Under the pieces are notes generated by a model that was not told the origin of the DNA, did not search any database, and was given only the letters and a program-made list of their open reading frames with translations. The position numbers and the translations under genes are program-made. Below are positions 45,270-53,952 of a DNA stretch of 64,000 nt, piece after piece. Where the stretch lies: assembly GCA_947497585.1 (NCBI GenBank), contig CANMHG010000005.1:124001-188000 (forward strand), given 5' to 3'. The first letter of the stretch is position 1. Every line of letters starts with the position of its first letter. Source of the stretch: an uncultured Bacillaceae bacterium (GTDB lineage: Bacteria > Bacillota > Bacilli > Bacillales > Bacillaceae_L).

Positions 45270-46575
45270 ATTTAATTTTAATACGGACTGGTTCTGTGAT
45301 ACGTGAAGGATAGTCAATAATTCTAAAGGTGAGTGGACCTTCAAAGTCTAAGTTCTCCAACACCAAACCTATTTGTTTACCATCTGGACTATCGTAACTA
45401 AATGAACTATTACTGCTATATTCGTTACCTGCTTGGTCTCTGTAATCATGTGAAAACAAGCTATAATGGAAGTTTTCATCAGACGGATGAGATGAATTAA
45501 GTAGAAATGCGAGATCATGACCACGTTTTTCCACCGAAGATAACATTCCATCTTTAGGTGCCTTTAAAAGCTCATTCGTTGCCGTATTAACCACTACCTC
45601 AAGCTCATCTTTATCAAGTGCTCGAACTGAACTAAATTCAAGGTAAAGCTCTTTTGGTTTTTTGAAATAGTTACTTTGGAGATAAATTATCCTCTCATTT
45701 TCACTCGGAAGTGCTGCCGATACGCCACTAGTAATACCGTTCCAACGTTCTCCATTCTCATCCACTAGGCGAAGATCTTCAAATGCAAAGATTTGTTTTG
45801 TATTTGCTTCATCGTATTTTAGCTGAACTGCCACTCTAGTTGGTAGGATTGTTACTTTTTCAAAAGTAATCTTTTGATTTTCAATCGAGACTGTTTCGTT
45901 TAGAATAATCTCATCTTTCATCCCCTCGTATTTTGAATGGTCAATTGCAAATGGCATTTCCCATGTAGAATCGAGATCAGAAAAATTTACTGAAAGAATG
46001 AAATCCTCCGGAAAACTTTCGTCGAAATGAATATCTAGCGTAGTAGTGACAGGCTCTCCTTTGCGAATATCTTGGATAGCACCATAACTAAAGCCTATTT
46101 TTTCAATATCGTTTCCATTTGCATCTTGCAATTTGATTTTCTCAGGGTGAATGGATTTGATATTTCTATTACTTTCTATAGTGTAAAACAGCACCATTTT
46201 TTGTTCATCAACTATGGCTCCATCAATAGTAATAGTAATCCCTTCATGCTCCCCCGAAACATTGATTTCCTGATAAAAGTCATTTTCAATCGCAGACACA
46301 AGGCCTTTATCAAACCGGACTAACTCTACAATTTTCTCAAGCCCTGGAATGTTACTAATGTAGCCAGCAAATGTAGGTGAAACACGAATTGATGTCAGGA
46401 TAAGTACAATAAATAAACTAGCAGCTAAGCTTCCCCATTTTATACTAGAGAAACGCTTCTTCTTTTTTGCTCGGTTAATCCCTTTTAAAATATGCTCATC
46501 GATTGATGATGGGATTGGTATATCATCATAGTGTTGCTTTAAGTTCTGTAATTGCTTTTCTTCTTTTTCAAACAT
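45268..46575 (-). CDS. DUF4179 membrane protein, likely anti-sigma factor
   Basis: A 435-residue protein with a short cytoplasmic head (1-45, Lys-rich before the membrane), one membrane helix (about 47-64) and a large extracytoplasmic beta-rich part. The segment TSIRVSPTFAGYISNIPGLEKIVELVRFDKGL is the DUF4179 signature; the later portion resembles the DUF5643 immunoglobulin-like region. Proteins of this build are encoded with ECF sigma factors, and this gene overlaps the sigma gene upstream by eight bases. It probably binds the sigma factor and senses an envelope signal; the signal is unknown. Confidence 0.82.
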   Translation of the reverse strand: MFEKEEKQLQNLKQHYDDIPIPSSIDEHILKGINRAKKKKRFSSIKWGSLAASLFIVLILTSIRVSPTFAGYISNIPGLEKIVELVRFDKGLVSAIENDFYQEINVSGEHEGITITIDGAIVDEQKMVLFYTIESNRNIKSIHPEKIKLQDANGNDIEKIGFSYGAIQDIRKGEPVTTTLDIHFDESFPEDFILSVNFSDLDSTWEMPFAIDHSKYEGMKDEIILNETVSIENQKITFEKVTILPTRVAVQLKYDEANTKQIFAFEDLRLVDENGERWNGITSGVSAALPSENERIIYLQSNYFKKPKELYLEFSSVRALDKDELEVVVNTATNELLKAPKDGMLSSVEKRGHDLAFLLNSSHPSDENFHYSLFSHDYRDQAGNEYSSNSSFSYDSPDGKQIGLVLENLDFEGPLTFRIIDYPSRITEPVRIKIK

Positions 46576-47086
46576 GCTTCATCCCACCTTTTGATTCAAT
46601 TTGATCTCGAAGCTTTTTCAAAGCCTTACTCAACCATGTTTTAACCGTTCCCTCTGGACAATCGAGAATTTCTGCAATGTCTTTTACCTTTAAATCCTGG
46701 AAATATTTAAGGGTGATAACTTCTTTTGATTTTTCGTCTAAAGCCTCAATTGCTTCTTCTAGTTCAAAGCGCTCTGTGTTTTCCACATAAGGAACTTCAA
46801 GCTCTACAGAAGTCAGTGTTTCCCGCTTCTTTTTTCGAATCTGGTCATTACAGTAATTAATCATGATTCGAATAAGCCAGGTTGAGAAAAAACTGTCATC
46901 TTTGAGCTTTGGCAAAGCTTTATAAGCTCGAAACGTAACTTCTTGAATGGCCTCTAATGAATCTTGTTCACTTTTTAAATAGGAATATGCAATTCTATAT
47001 AACTGCTCTTTATGGGCTGAAATAAGAGAATAAAACGCATGTTCATCTCCTTTTTTCGCCCTCTTAATTAGTATTTGAGCGCACAT
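46568..47086 (-). CDS. ECF-type RNA polymerase sigma factor
   Basis: A 172-residue sigma-70 family ECF protein. Region 2: LISAHKEQLYRIAYSYLKSE and AIQEVTFRAYKALPKL. Region 4 helix-turn-helix: VKDIAEILDCPEGTVKTWL. It resembles the SigV/SigI-like Bacillus ECF group but I cannot assign a name. The ATG at 47086 follows AGAGGA; an in-frame ATG at 47140 would lie at the predicted transcription start and is rejected. The DUF4179 gene overlaps its end, so the two form a sigma/anti-sigma operon. Confidence 0.88.
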   Translation of the reverse strand: MCAQILIKRAKKGDEHAFYSLISAHKEQLYRIAYSYLKSEQDSLEAIQEVTFRAYKALPKLKDDSFFSTWLIRIMINYCNDQIRKKKRETLTSVELEVPYVENTERFELEEAIEALDEKSKEVITLKYFQDLKVKDIAEILDCPEGTVKTWLSKALKKLRDQIESKGGMKHV

Positions 47087-47143
47087 TTTATGATCCTCTC
47101 CCTTGATTGGTTCGCAAGTCGTTTTCCTTGTTGTCATCAATTA

Positions 47144-47167
47144 GACTATATAACAAGTAAAAAGGTT
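47144..47167 (-). promoter_or_regulatory. Candidate ECF autoregulatory promoter
   Basis: On the minus strand AAC (47165-47167) within AAAACC, 17 bases, then AGTC (47144-47147), similar to the AAC-N16/17-CGTC pattern of ECF promoters. Weak on its own; suggestive because it precedes an ECF sigma gene. Confidence 0.4.
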
Positions 47168-47245
47168 TTAGTTGTTTTAAATAATTTTTAAAAGCTATTT
47201 TCATAAAGAATATTACTATTTGCGATAGTTTTAGTAAGCGAGTCC

Positions 47246-47371
47246 GTTGATTTCCGGTCCAGGCATTTGCTTTCCGCGGAGAGGGATAGGAGCCTCCTCG
47301 GCGTTACCGCCTGTGGGTCTCCTACTTCCCTCACTTCCCGCAGGAGTCAAATGCGCTCCCCTCCAATCAAC
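47246..47371. repeat. Palindromic intergenic element, copy 5
   Basis: Ends GTTGATT / AATCAAC; arm pair ggcatttg / caaatgcg with one mismatch; middle pair taggag / ctccta; apical pair ggcg / cgcc. Lies between the ECF sigma gene and the SDR gene. Confidence 0.88.
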
Positions 47372-47481
47372 TCAGCATCTTATATATAAGTAACAAACTT
47401 TACGAAAATAGCCTTTCCAAAACAAAAAGCCACCTATTAAGGTGACCTTAGATAATGGCTCTGATAAACCCGCTCCTTATG

Positions 47482-47658
47482 TGGACACAGATTCCTTTAT
47501 GAATGACAAATGACCTTTTGAAAGGGGTTCGAGGACTCAGATTCCTTTATTCACTTAAAACAAAGTCTATTTTAAGCCATTTAGCACAAATAGTGGAATC
47601 TGTGTCCATTTTCATCTCAAAAAGTAGCCATTTTAAGTGAATAACGGAATCTGAGTCC
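47482..47658. repeat. Interleaved double inverted repeat
   Basis: Two related arms occur in the order A (47482-47500), B (47533-47560), A' (47595-47613), B' (47631-47658). B and B' are complementary over 28 bases with one mismatch; A and A' over 19 bases with two. Shared core GGAC(A/T)CAGATTCC. The rest of the 47372-47683 gap holds no convincing gene. Confidence 0.85.
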
Positions 47659-47683
47659 ACTTTCAACGCAATAATCCTCTATA

Positions 47684-48475
47684 TTACTTTTTAAAGATAG
47701 CTTTTTTCCCAATTCTCTCAAACATCGTTGGGAATAACTGATAGAAAATACTTCCCATGTTCATCCAACCAGGTAGGTTAAGTTCTCGTTTTGGAACAAG
47801 CATAGTGTTGACTACTTTGCTAGCGACAAAATCAGGGTCTAGCATAAACTTTTCAACGTTTTTTACATAGTTTCCTGTTTCATCTGCAATGTCAAAAAAT
47901 CTCGTTTTAATTGGACCTGGATTGACTGCAGTTACAAATACATTCGAATTTGCAAGTTCAAGTCTTAGCCCATTTGTAAAGCCAAGAACAGCATGCTTGG
48001 TAGCAGAATAGACGCTGGACTTTGGTGTAGAGATTTTTCCCGCCTGAGATGCAATGTTAATAATATGACCTGTATTTCTCTCAATCATTTGAGGCAATAC
48101 CATCTTAGTACAAGCAACAAGTCCAAGGACATTCACATCAAACATCGATTCTATTTTAGAAAGATCTGTATCTATGACATTTTCAAAAATACCAAACCCT
48201 GCATTGTTCACTAAAACATCTACTTTCTTATAATCAAGAAGAATTTGATTAAATACCGTTGCCACCGCTTCTGTATTACTAACATCAAGCTCATAATAAG
48301 CACAAAGAACGTTATAACGCTGCTTAATGATAGAAGCAATCTCTTCTAATGCTTTATAACTTCGCGCTAGTAGAATGGGTGTAGCACCCTGCTCAGCAGC
48401 TAAATATGCAATCCTTTCACCAATTCCGGAAGAAGCACCTGTTATGACAACGATTTTACCGTTTAATCGACCCAT
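47684..48475 (-). CDS. yqjQ: Short-chain dehydrogenase/reductase YqjQ
   Basis: NAD(P)-dependent oxidoreductase of the classical SDR family, 263 residues. Cofactor motif TGASSGIG near residue 13, NNAGFGIF, the catalytic Ser in NIASQAGKIS and the YxxxK pair in SVYSATKHAV. The C-terminal end (NMGSIFYQLFPTMFERIGKKAIFKK) suggests membrane association. The substrate is unknown. Eighteen bases after the yqjP stop, so co-transcribed with it, the same pairing as in B. subtilis. Confidence 0.9.
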   Translation of the reverse strand: MGRLNGKIVVITGASSGIGERIAYLAAEQGATPILLARSYKALEEIASIIKQRYNVLCAYYELDVSNTEAVATVFNQILLDYKKVDVLVNNAGFGIFENVIDTDLSKIESMFDVNVLGLVACTKMVLPQMIERNTGHIINIASQAGKISTPKSSVYSATKHAVLGFTNGLRLELANSNVFVTAVNPGPIKTRFFDIADETGNYVKNVEKFMLDPDFVASKVVNTMLVPKRELNLPGWMNMGSIFYQLFPTMFERIGKKAIFKK

Positions 48476-48493
48476 TAAATCACCTCAAAGAAA

Positions 48494-49465
48494 TTAAGAC
48501 TTTGCATGGTATATGAAATACTCTTTTGTCTTATCTATTTTAATTTCACCTAATTCTTCAAGGAAGTCAAGTTGCCCAATCGTTTCAGACATAGTAAGCA
48601 TAAGTTCTTTTTGATAAACCGAAGGAAATAATTGCTGACAGGTTTCAAATGCGGTCATTGGTTTTTCCCTCAGCATTTTTAGAACACTGTATGCTCGTTC
48701 TTCCTGTCTTCGTAGCCTCTTATGAATTAACGCATGAAGCTCAGTAATATCTTCACCATGCCCTGTATACACACGTGAAATATCATAATCTAATAGTTTC
48801 TTTAGGGTTTGATTATACTGGACCTGAGGCTTTGCTCTTTCAATCTCATTGTTCTGTGGTGGTTCTAATAATGGATTAGGTGAAATATGAGCTAAAATAG
48901 CATCTCCACCAATCACAAGCCCATCCCTTTCACGATATAAAACGATATGGCTCTGAGCATGGCCTGGTGTATAAATCACACTCCACTCTGGTAGACCTGG
49001 AATTTTATCTCCCTCAGTAACAGTACTCGTAAGTGAACGGTGACACGAGAAACGAAGTGGACTTTCTACTTTTCTTAAAAGATTCAAAAATACTGGATCA
49101 ATGCCAGACTTTGTAAATAAATCAGTAAAAAATGCTGTATGTCTTTCAAAAAAATCAGGGTCCTTACTAATCCAAGGATTATTATAAGGATGACCGATTA
49201 CTGGTAGGTCTGCTGGAAAAAAATCGAGCATACCGACATGGTCTGGATGATGGTGAGTTAGTACAACTTGTTCGATATCTGTTGTCTTAAGTCCAATATC
49301 CCCTAGTTGTTCCTGAAAGATATTCCAAGCTTCCTCTGTCTTCACACCAGCATCAACAAGAGTAAGCACATCTCCTTTAATCAAATAAAGGTTTACGTCA
49401 CCAACTGGAAATGGAGTAGGAACCGTAAATTTAATGACTTCTTTTGTATTAAGTTGTTGGCCCAT
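48494..49465 (-). CDS. yqjP: Metallo-beta-lactamase-fold hydrolase YqjP
   Basis: A 323-residue hydrolase with the MBL motifs: LTHHHPDHVGML (HxHxDH), YTPGHAQSHIVLY and GDAILAHISPNPLLEP, and TGHGEDI. The C-terminal 80 residues form a helical winged-helix-like part (RRQEERAYSVLKML) as in the LACTB2-like group. Substrate unknown. GAGGGAGA precedes the ATG at 49465; an upstream TTG in the same frame is not used. Confidence 0.9.
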   Translation of the reverse strand: MGQQLNTKEVIKFTVPTPFPVGDVNLYLIKGDVLTLVDAGVKTEEAWNIFQEQLGDIGLKTTDIEQVVLTHHHPDHVGMLDFFPADLPVIGHPYNNPWISKDPDFFERHTAFFTDLFTKSGIDPVFLNLLRKVESPLRFSCHRSLTSTVTEGDKIPGLPEWSVIYTPGHAQSHIVLYRERDGLVIGGDAILAHISPNPLLEPPQNNEIERAKPQVQYNQTLKKLLDYDISRVYTGHGEDITELHALIHKRLRRQEERAYSVLKMLREKPMTAFETCQQLFPSVYQKELMLTMSETIGQLDFLEELGEIKIDKTKEYFIYHAKS

Positions 49466-49629
49466 ATATATCTCCCTCAAATTATATTTGTATAAAAAGC
49501 AATTTAGTAAGAAACATTATAATCCTATTTATATTAATAACTAAATATTAGTTTACCGTTTATTACTTGTTTTGTCATTATATTCAAATAACTTATCCTT
49601 CAATCTATTTTTTCTGTTAAAAATTGCAC

Positions 49630-49659
49630 TTGACATAAAGGGTTGTCCCGTTGCATAAT
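49630..49659 (+). promoter_or_regulatory. Sigma-A promoter of proI leader
   Basis: TTGACA (49630-49635), 18 bases, CATAAT (49654-49659); transcription would begin near 49666, at the T-box leader. Confidence 0.75.
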
Positions 49660-49671
49660 GACTAACAAATT

Positions 49672-49925
49672 ATATTGATTGCGCGAAGAATAGGATTAGT
49701 AAATTAAGTATGGCAAGAAGAGAGTGAAATCCACCGGCTGAAAGATTTCATGGCCCACTACATAATTGAACCTACCTAGGAGCTGTTAGGCAAACCTAAC
49801 CGTCCCCCACGATACGGGTGTGCAAAGAGGGTATTTGGACTTTACTAAATACCAACTAAGGTGGTACCGCGGAAAATGAGATCTGTTCCGTCCTTTTTAT
49901 AAGGATGTGCAGGTCTTTTTTATTT
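49672..49925 (+). ncRNA. Proline-specific T-box leader of proI
   Basis: The T-box sequence AAGGTGGTACCGCGG is at 49858-49872 and the AGTA loop of stem I at 49698-49701. Pairing of stem I places the specifier at CCT (49771-49773), a proline codon, followed by A. A terminator hairpin (agatctgt... / ...gcaggtct) with T run ends at about 49925. Uncharged tRNA-Pro should stabilise the antiterminator and switch on proI. Confidence 0.93.
49880..49925 (+). terminator. T-box terminator
   Basis: Arms beginning agatctgt and ending gcaggtct pair (with G-U pairs) around TTAT and are followed by TTTTTTATTTTT. Confidence 0.8.
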
Positions 49926-49952
49926 TTAATTTAAAATATGGAGGGATGTAAA

Positions 49953-50774
49953 GTGGATTACAAACAACGAATTTCGTTTGTCGGTGCTGGTTCAATGGCT
50001 GAAGCACTCATGTCTGGAATGTTACAGGAGGGACTATTTGTACCGAGTCAAATCACTATTACAAATCGCTCCGACCAAGAGAGACTTTCTTTTTTAAGTG
50101 AAAGTTACAAGGTAAACTACACCTATGATATAAAGGAATTAATTGAGCAAGCTACTATAATTATTTTAGCGATGAAACCTAAGGATGTTGCAGATGGAGT
50201 CAACAGAATTGCACCATATATTAAAGAAAACCAATTGGTTATTTCAGTGCTAGCTGGGATATCAACAAATAAGATTACATCACTTATCGGTAAAGAGGTT
50301 GCTGTCATTCGGGCCATGCCAAATACTTCTGCAACCATAGGCAAATCCGCAACAGCCCTTTCAAAAGGGGAATTTGCTAAGATTGAGCATCTAGAAATGG
50401 CAAAAACACTTTTTGAAACAGTTGGTATTGTTACGACCGTAGAAGAACAAGATTTGCATGCAGTTACAGGATTATCTGGGAGTGGCCCTGCCTATGTCTA
50501 TTATCTTGTCGAAGCAATGGAAAGAGCGGCCTCTGAGGTTGGTTTAGATCAAGAGGTTGCAAAAGATTTAATTTTACAGACTATTATCGGAGCAGCAGAA
50601 ATGCTGAAGTCCTCAAGTAAACAGCCTTCTACTTTACGAAAAGAAGTTACCAGTCCAGGTGGTACAACCGAAGCAGGAATAAAAGTACTTGAGGAGTTTA
50701 ACTATCAGGATGCGATGGTTTCATGCATTAAGCGTGCGACGGCAAGGTCGACAGAGCTGGGTTCATTACTATAG
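49953..50774 (+). CDS. proI: Pyrroline-5-carboxylate reductase (ProI/ProC)
   Basis: Reduces pyrroline-5-carboxylate to L-proline with NAD(P)H. The 273-residue protein has the Rossmann start ISFVGAGSMAEALMSGML, ILAMKPKDV, IRAMPNTSATIGK and the family signature LRKEVTSPGGTTEAGIKVLE. The GTG at 49953 is the start; the ATG at 49938 is part of a sequence whose GGAGGG is the ribosome site for that GTG. Neighbours yqjP and namA point to B. subtilis yqjO (proI). Confidence 0.95.
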   Translation: MDYKQRISFVGAGSMAEALMSGMLQEGLFVPSQITITNRSDQERLSFLSESYKVNYTYDIKELIEQATIIILAMKPKDVADGVNRIAPYIKENQLVISVLAGISTNKITSLIGKEVAVIRAMPNTSATIGKSATALSKGEFAKIEHLEMAKTLFETVGIVTTVEEQDLHAVTGLSGSGPAYVYYLVEAMERAASEVGLDQEVAKDLILQTIIGAAEMLKSSSKQPSTLRKEVTSPGGTTEAGIKVLEEFNYQDAMVSCIKRATARSTELGSLL

Positions 50775-50782
50775 TTCTAAGA

Positions 50783-50817
50783 AAAGGTAGTTTACTGTTT
50801 GACTACCTTTTTCTTTT
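50783..50817 (+). terminator. Terminator after proI
   Basis: Stem aaaaggtag / ctacctttt, with an additional inner part, and a following T run. Confidence 0.85.
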
Positions 50818-50831
50818 ATATCGCAAAATTG

Positions 50832-51050
50832 GTTTATCGGCAATTTTTCCAGACTTCATCACTTTTTTGGTTGATAAATCATTTTATCGGTCTATATTTT
50901 CAAACCTCATCTCTTTTTTTACCGATAAATCATTTTATCGGTCTATATTTTCAGACCTCATCTCTTTTTTTGCCGATAAATCATTTTATCGGTCTATATT
51001 TTTAGACCTCATCACTTTTTTTGCCGATAAATCATTTTATCGGTCTATAA
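50832..51050. repeat. 51-bp tandem repeat with a hairpin in each unit
   Basis: TATCGG recurs at 50835, 50885, 50936, 50987 and 51038, so the period is 51 (first step 50). The better-conserved units contain accgataaa-tcat-tttatcggt, a perfect 9-base stem, then tctatattttcagacctcatc and a T run. The period is a multiple of three, so two frames stay open through it, but no gene is supported. The rest of 51051-51216 is AT-rich leader for the next gene. Confidence 0.9.
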
Positions 51051-51216
51051 TTGTTACTTAATCCTCCCAATACAATGCACTTATGAAGGTCTCCTACATT
51101 GAAGAATGATATTAATAAACATACTTTTTACAATACGTTGGAAAAGTAATATTATTAACCACTATCATATGATTTAAATTACGATAGACATAGGAAACTC
51201 AAAAGGAAGGGTAAAC

Positions 51217-52359
51217 ATGATCACAACTTTACTTGTTTTAAATATTTTATTTTGGACTGTGCTCCTTATCGAGGCTTCCATTGGTTATCGAACTATACAT
51301 CGATTAGAGGAAGTTGAACCCAAAATAGACGATGGACCTTTAGTTTCAATAATTGTTGCTGCCCGTAACGAAGAAGCTGCAATAGTAGAGAGTCTTCAGT
51401 CTTTATTCAGGCAGAAGTACTCATCCGTTGAATGGATTGCTGTAAACGATCGTTCATCGGATAGCACAGGCCAACTTTTAGAAACACTAAATAAGGACAA
51501 CGAGCAATTACGTGTAATCCATATAGAAGAACTACCATCTGGGTGGCTAGGGAAAAATCATGCACTGTATCAAGGTTATCAACAATCAAAAGGAAAATAC
51601 TTATTATTTACAGATGCAGATGTAATTTTTCACCCTGAAACGCTAAGCAAAGCTCTTTATTTCATACAAAAACAAAACGTAGATCATCTAACTGTTTCAC
51701 CAAACCTTTTCGCAAAAGGATTTTGGCTTCAGGCATTTATTGCCTTTTTCTTATTCGGGTTTTCATTTTTTAAGCGACCATGGCGTGCAAATGTCGATCA
51801 CTCTAAAATCGGAATGGGCATTGGAGCTTTCAACCTTATTTCACGGGAGGCATATGAAAAAATCGGCACACACCAAGAAATTGCAATGAGACCTGATGAT
51901 GATTTGCAGTTAGGTTATCAGATAAAGGCATATGGTTTAAGGCAACGTGTAGTAACTGGTATCTCCTATGTAAAGGTTACATGGTATGAGACTCTGAATG
52001 ATGCTCTTATTGGTCTTGAGAAAAACACCTTTGCTGGTCTACATTACCGAGTATCTATGATTTTTGTCGCAGTAATTGGTACCTTTCTTTCTCATGTATT
52101 ACCTTTCGTAACTTTGTTCACAACCAATGCATTACAACTATTTTTGAGCATAATTACTATCTTACTTATATTCCTGTTGTATCGGCTTGTAACAATGAGA
52201 ATGACGTCCTTTTCCCTTATTCATTTTATTGTTTTTCCAATAACGGCCTTGCTTTTTATTTACTCTATTTTAAGAGCTAGCTTTTTAACCTTTAAGCGCG
52301 GAGGTATTGTTTGGAGAGGGACAAAATATAGCCTAAAGGAATTACGTAAACGTCAATAA
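51217..52359 (+). CDS. Membrane glycosyltransferase family 2
   Basis: A 380-residue protein with an N-terminal membrane anchor (residues 2-20), a GT-A catalytic domain (VSIIVAARNEEAAI, DRSSDSTGQLL, the DxD motif in LLFTDADVIF, and DDDLQLGYQIKAYGLR) and three or four C-terminal membrane helices (about 282-360). LPSGWLGKNHAL resembles the GWxGKxxA stretch of hopanoid- or carotenoid-linked glycosyltransferases (HpnB, CrtQ). The sugar and acceptor are unknown. GGAAGGG precedes the ATG. Confidence 0.83.
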   Translation: MITTLLVLNILFWTVLLIEASIGYRTIHRLEEVEPKIDDGPLVSIIVAARNEEAAIVESLQSLFRQKYSSVEWIAVNDRSSDSTGQLLETLNKDNEQLRVIHIEELPSGWLGKNHALYQGYQQSKGKYLLFTDADVIFHPETLSKALYFIQKQNVDHLTVSPNLFAKGFWLQAFIAFFLFGFSFFKRPWRANVDHSKIGMGIGAFNLISREAYEKIGTHQEIAMRPDDDLQLGYQIKAYGLRQRVVTGISYVKVTWYETLNDALIGLEKNTFAGLHYRVSMIFVAVIGTFLSHVLPFVTLFTTNALQLFLSIITILLIFLLYRLVTMRMTSFSLIHFIVFPITALLFIYSILRASFLTFKRGGIVWRGTKYSLKELRKRQ

Positions 52360-52438
52360 GCATAAGTTATGACGAATGAAACGTTCGAATGATATACTTA
52401 TTTAGATAAACGAAATAGTACATAGGAGGTTTTAAAAT

Positions 52439-53455
52439 ATGGAAACTGCATTATTTTCACCTTATACAATAAAAAATGTCACATTGAAAAATCGAATTGT
52501 AATGTCCCCAATGTGCATGTATTCCTCACATAATGAAGATGGTAAAGTAGAAAATTGGCATTTAACTCACTATGTAAGTCGTGCTGTTGGTCAGGTAGGA
52601 TTAATTATGGTTGAAGCAACAGCTGTCACTCCACAAGGTAGAATATCTCCTCAAGACCTTGGTATATGGAGTGATGACCATGTGTCAGGCCTAAAGAAAT
52701 TAGTAGATATGATAAAGGAAAATGGCTCAAAAACTTCAATTCAAATTGCCCATGCTGGTCGTAAAGCAATGGTAGATGGAGAAATTGTGGCTCCTTCTGC
52801 TATTGCTTTTAACGAAAGAATGAAAACACCAAAAGAGATGACGACAGAAGAAGTGAAGGAAACAGTTAATGCTTTCCGTGAAGGTGCAAGACGTGCGAAG
52901 GAAGCAGGATTTGATATTATTGAACTTCATGGAGCACATGGATATTTAATTAACGAGTTTCTTTCACCACTGACTAATAAACGTGAAGATGAATATGGTG
53001 GAAGTTTTGAAAATAGATATCGCTTTTTAAGTGAAGTAATTGAGGCAGTTAAAGAGGTTTATGATGGTCCATTATTTGTGCGTGTTTCAGCTAATGATTA
53101 TGACCCTAATGGACTTACACCTGAAGATTATGTAGAATATGCAAAACGAATGAAGGCACAAGGTGTTGATTTAATTGATGTGAGTTCAGGAGCTGTCGTA
53201 CCAGCAGCTATCCCTGTTTTCCCAGGGTATCAAGTAGGATTCGCTGAAACAATCAAACATGGTGCTGATATTCCTACTGGTGCTGTAGGATTAATTACAA
53301 CAGGAAATCAAGCTGAAGAAATTCTGCGTAACAATCGAGCTGACTTAATATTCGTTGCTAGAGAACTACTGCGTGACCCATACTGGCCAAGAACTGCCGC
53401 AAAACAACTTGGAGTAGAAATTGAAAGTCCAAAACAATATGATAGAGGATGGTAA
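52439..53455 (+). CDS. namA: NADPH dehydrogenase NamA (Old Yellow Enzyme family)
   Basis: FMN ene-reductase of the YqjM class, 338 residues, same length as B. subtilis YqjM. Typical residues: Cys26 and Tyr28 (MSPMCMYSS), His164 and His167 ([17 protein letters not shown]), the FMN site [16 protein letters not shown] and the C-terminal arginine region. It reduces activated double bonds and helps in oxidative stress. TAGGAGG precedes the ATG, terminator follows. Confidence 0.97.
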   Translation: METALFSPYTIKNVTLKNRIVMSPMCMYSSHNEDGKVENWHLTHYVSRAVGQVGLIMVEATAVTPQGRISPQDLGIWSDDHVSGLKKLVDMIKENGSKTSIQIAHAGRKAMVDGEIVAPSAIAFNERMKTPKEMTTEEVKETVNAFREGARRAKEAGFDIIELHGAHGYLINEFLSPLTNKREDEYGGSFENRYRFLSEVIEAVKEVYDGPLFVRVSANDYDPNGLTPEDYVEYAKRMKAQGVDLIDVSSGAVVPAAIPVFPGYQVGFAETIKHGADIPTGAVGLITTGNQAEEILRNNRADLIFVARELLRDPYWPRTAAKQLGVEIESPKQYDRGW

Positions 53456-53458
53456 AGC

Positions 53459-53497
53459 TAAAAGCTTCAAGGTTAATAAACCTTGAAGCTTTTTTGG
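53459..53497 (+). terminator. Terminator after namA
   Basis: Stem aaaagcttcaaggtt / aaccttgaagctttt with a short loop and T run. Confidence 0.9.
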
Positions 53498-53571
53498 TGT
53501 AACGACAAGTTATAATCACCTATTTTTTAGGCAAACTATCAATAAAATCTGCGCTTCTGAGGTGTTTTGAA

Positions 53572-53952
53572 ATGTCCAACAACCTTACTAATGCCATAAC
53601 TAAACCTATGAGAGAAAAAATAGAATTTGAAATACAAGGCATGACTTTCACGAAAAACTTTCGTTCAGCTTCCGCAGAAGAATGGTACATCTTTCTACCT
53701 TCCTATACAGATCCTAGAACTGGTGGTGCTGCTGGAAAGGCGATTGTACATTATAACCTATACGGAAATAAAGACATTTACATAAATACTACGATTATTT
53801 ATGATGCCTTAGAGCTTTATAACCCTGATTTGCATCAACTTGTGTATGCAATTTCTGAAGAAATCGTTAATCGTCTCGTAGGTTATGCTGATACACTACT
53901 ATCTGTACATGCTGGTGAGAATTCATATGATGCTGTATATAATAATTCTTAA
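53572..53952 (+). CDS. Hypothetical protein, unrecognised
   Basis: I do not recognise this 126-residue soluble protein. The middle (WYIFLPSYTDPRTGGAAGKA) and the end (YDALELYNPDLHQLVYAISE) look like a compact alpha/beta fold with many Tyr residues; no catalytic motif, signal peptide or membrane segment is seen. GAGGTG stands before the ATG. It is convergent with the nfrA-like gene, meeting it end to end, and no terminator separates them. Confidence 0.6.
   Translation: MSNNLTNAITKPMREKIEFEIQGMTFTKNFRSASAEEWYIFLPSYTDPRTGGAAGKAIVHYNLYGNKDIYINTTIIYDALELYNPDLHQLVYAISEEIVNRLVGYADTLLSVHAGENSYDAVYNNS

Noticed and set aside
50832..51050. Possible CRISPR array
   Set aside because: The units are direct tandem copies without unique spacers, and no cas genes are near.
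50799..51061. Two overlapping plus-strand reading frames through the tandem repeat, giving repeated FYRSIFSDLISFFADKS-like peptides
   Set aside because: The frames stay open because the period is 51 bases. There is no ribosome site, the stretch follows a terminator, and the translated repeat only mirrors the DNA repeat.
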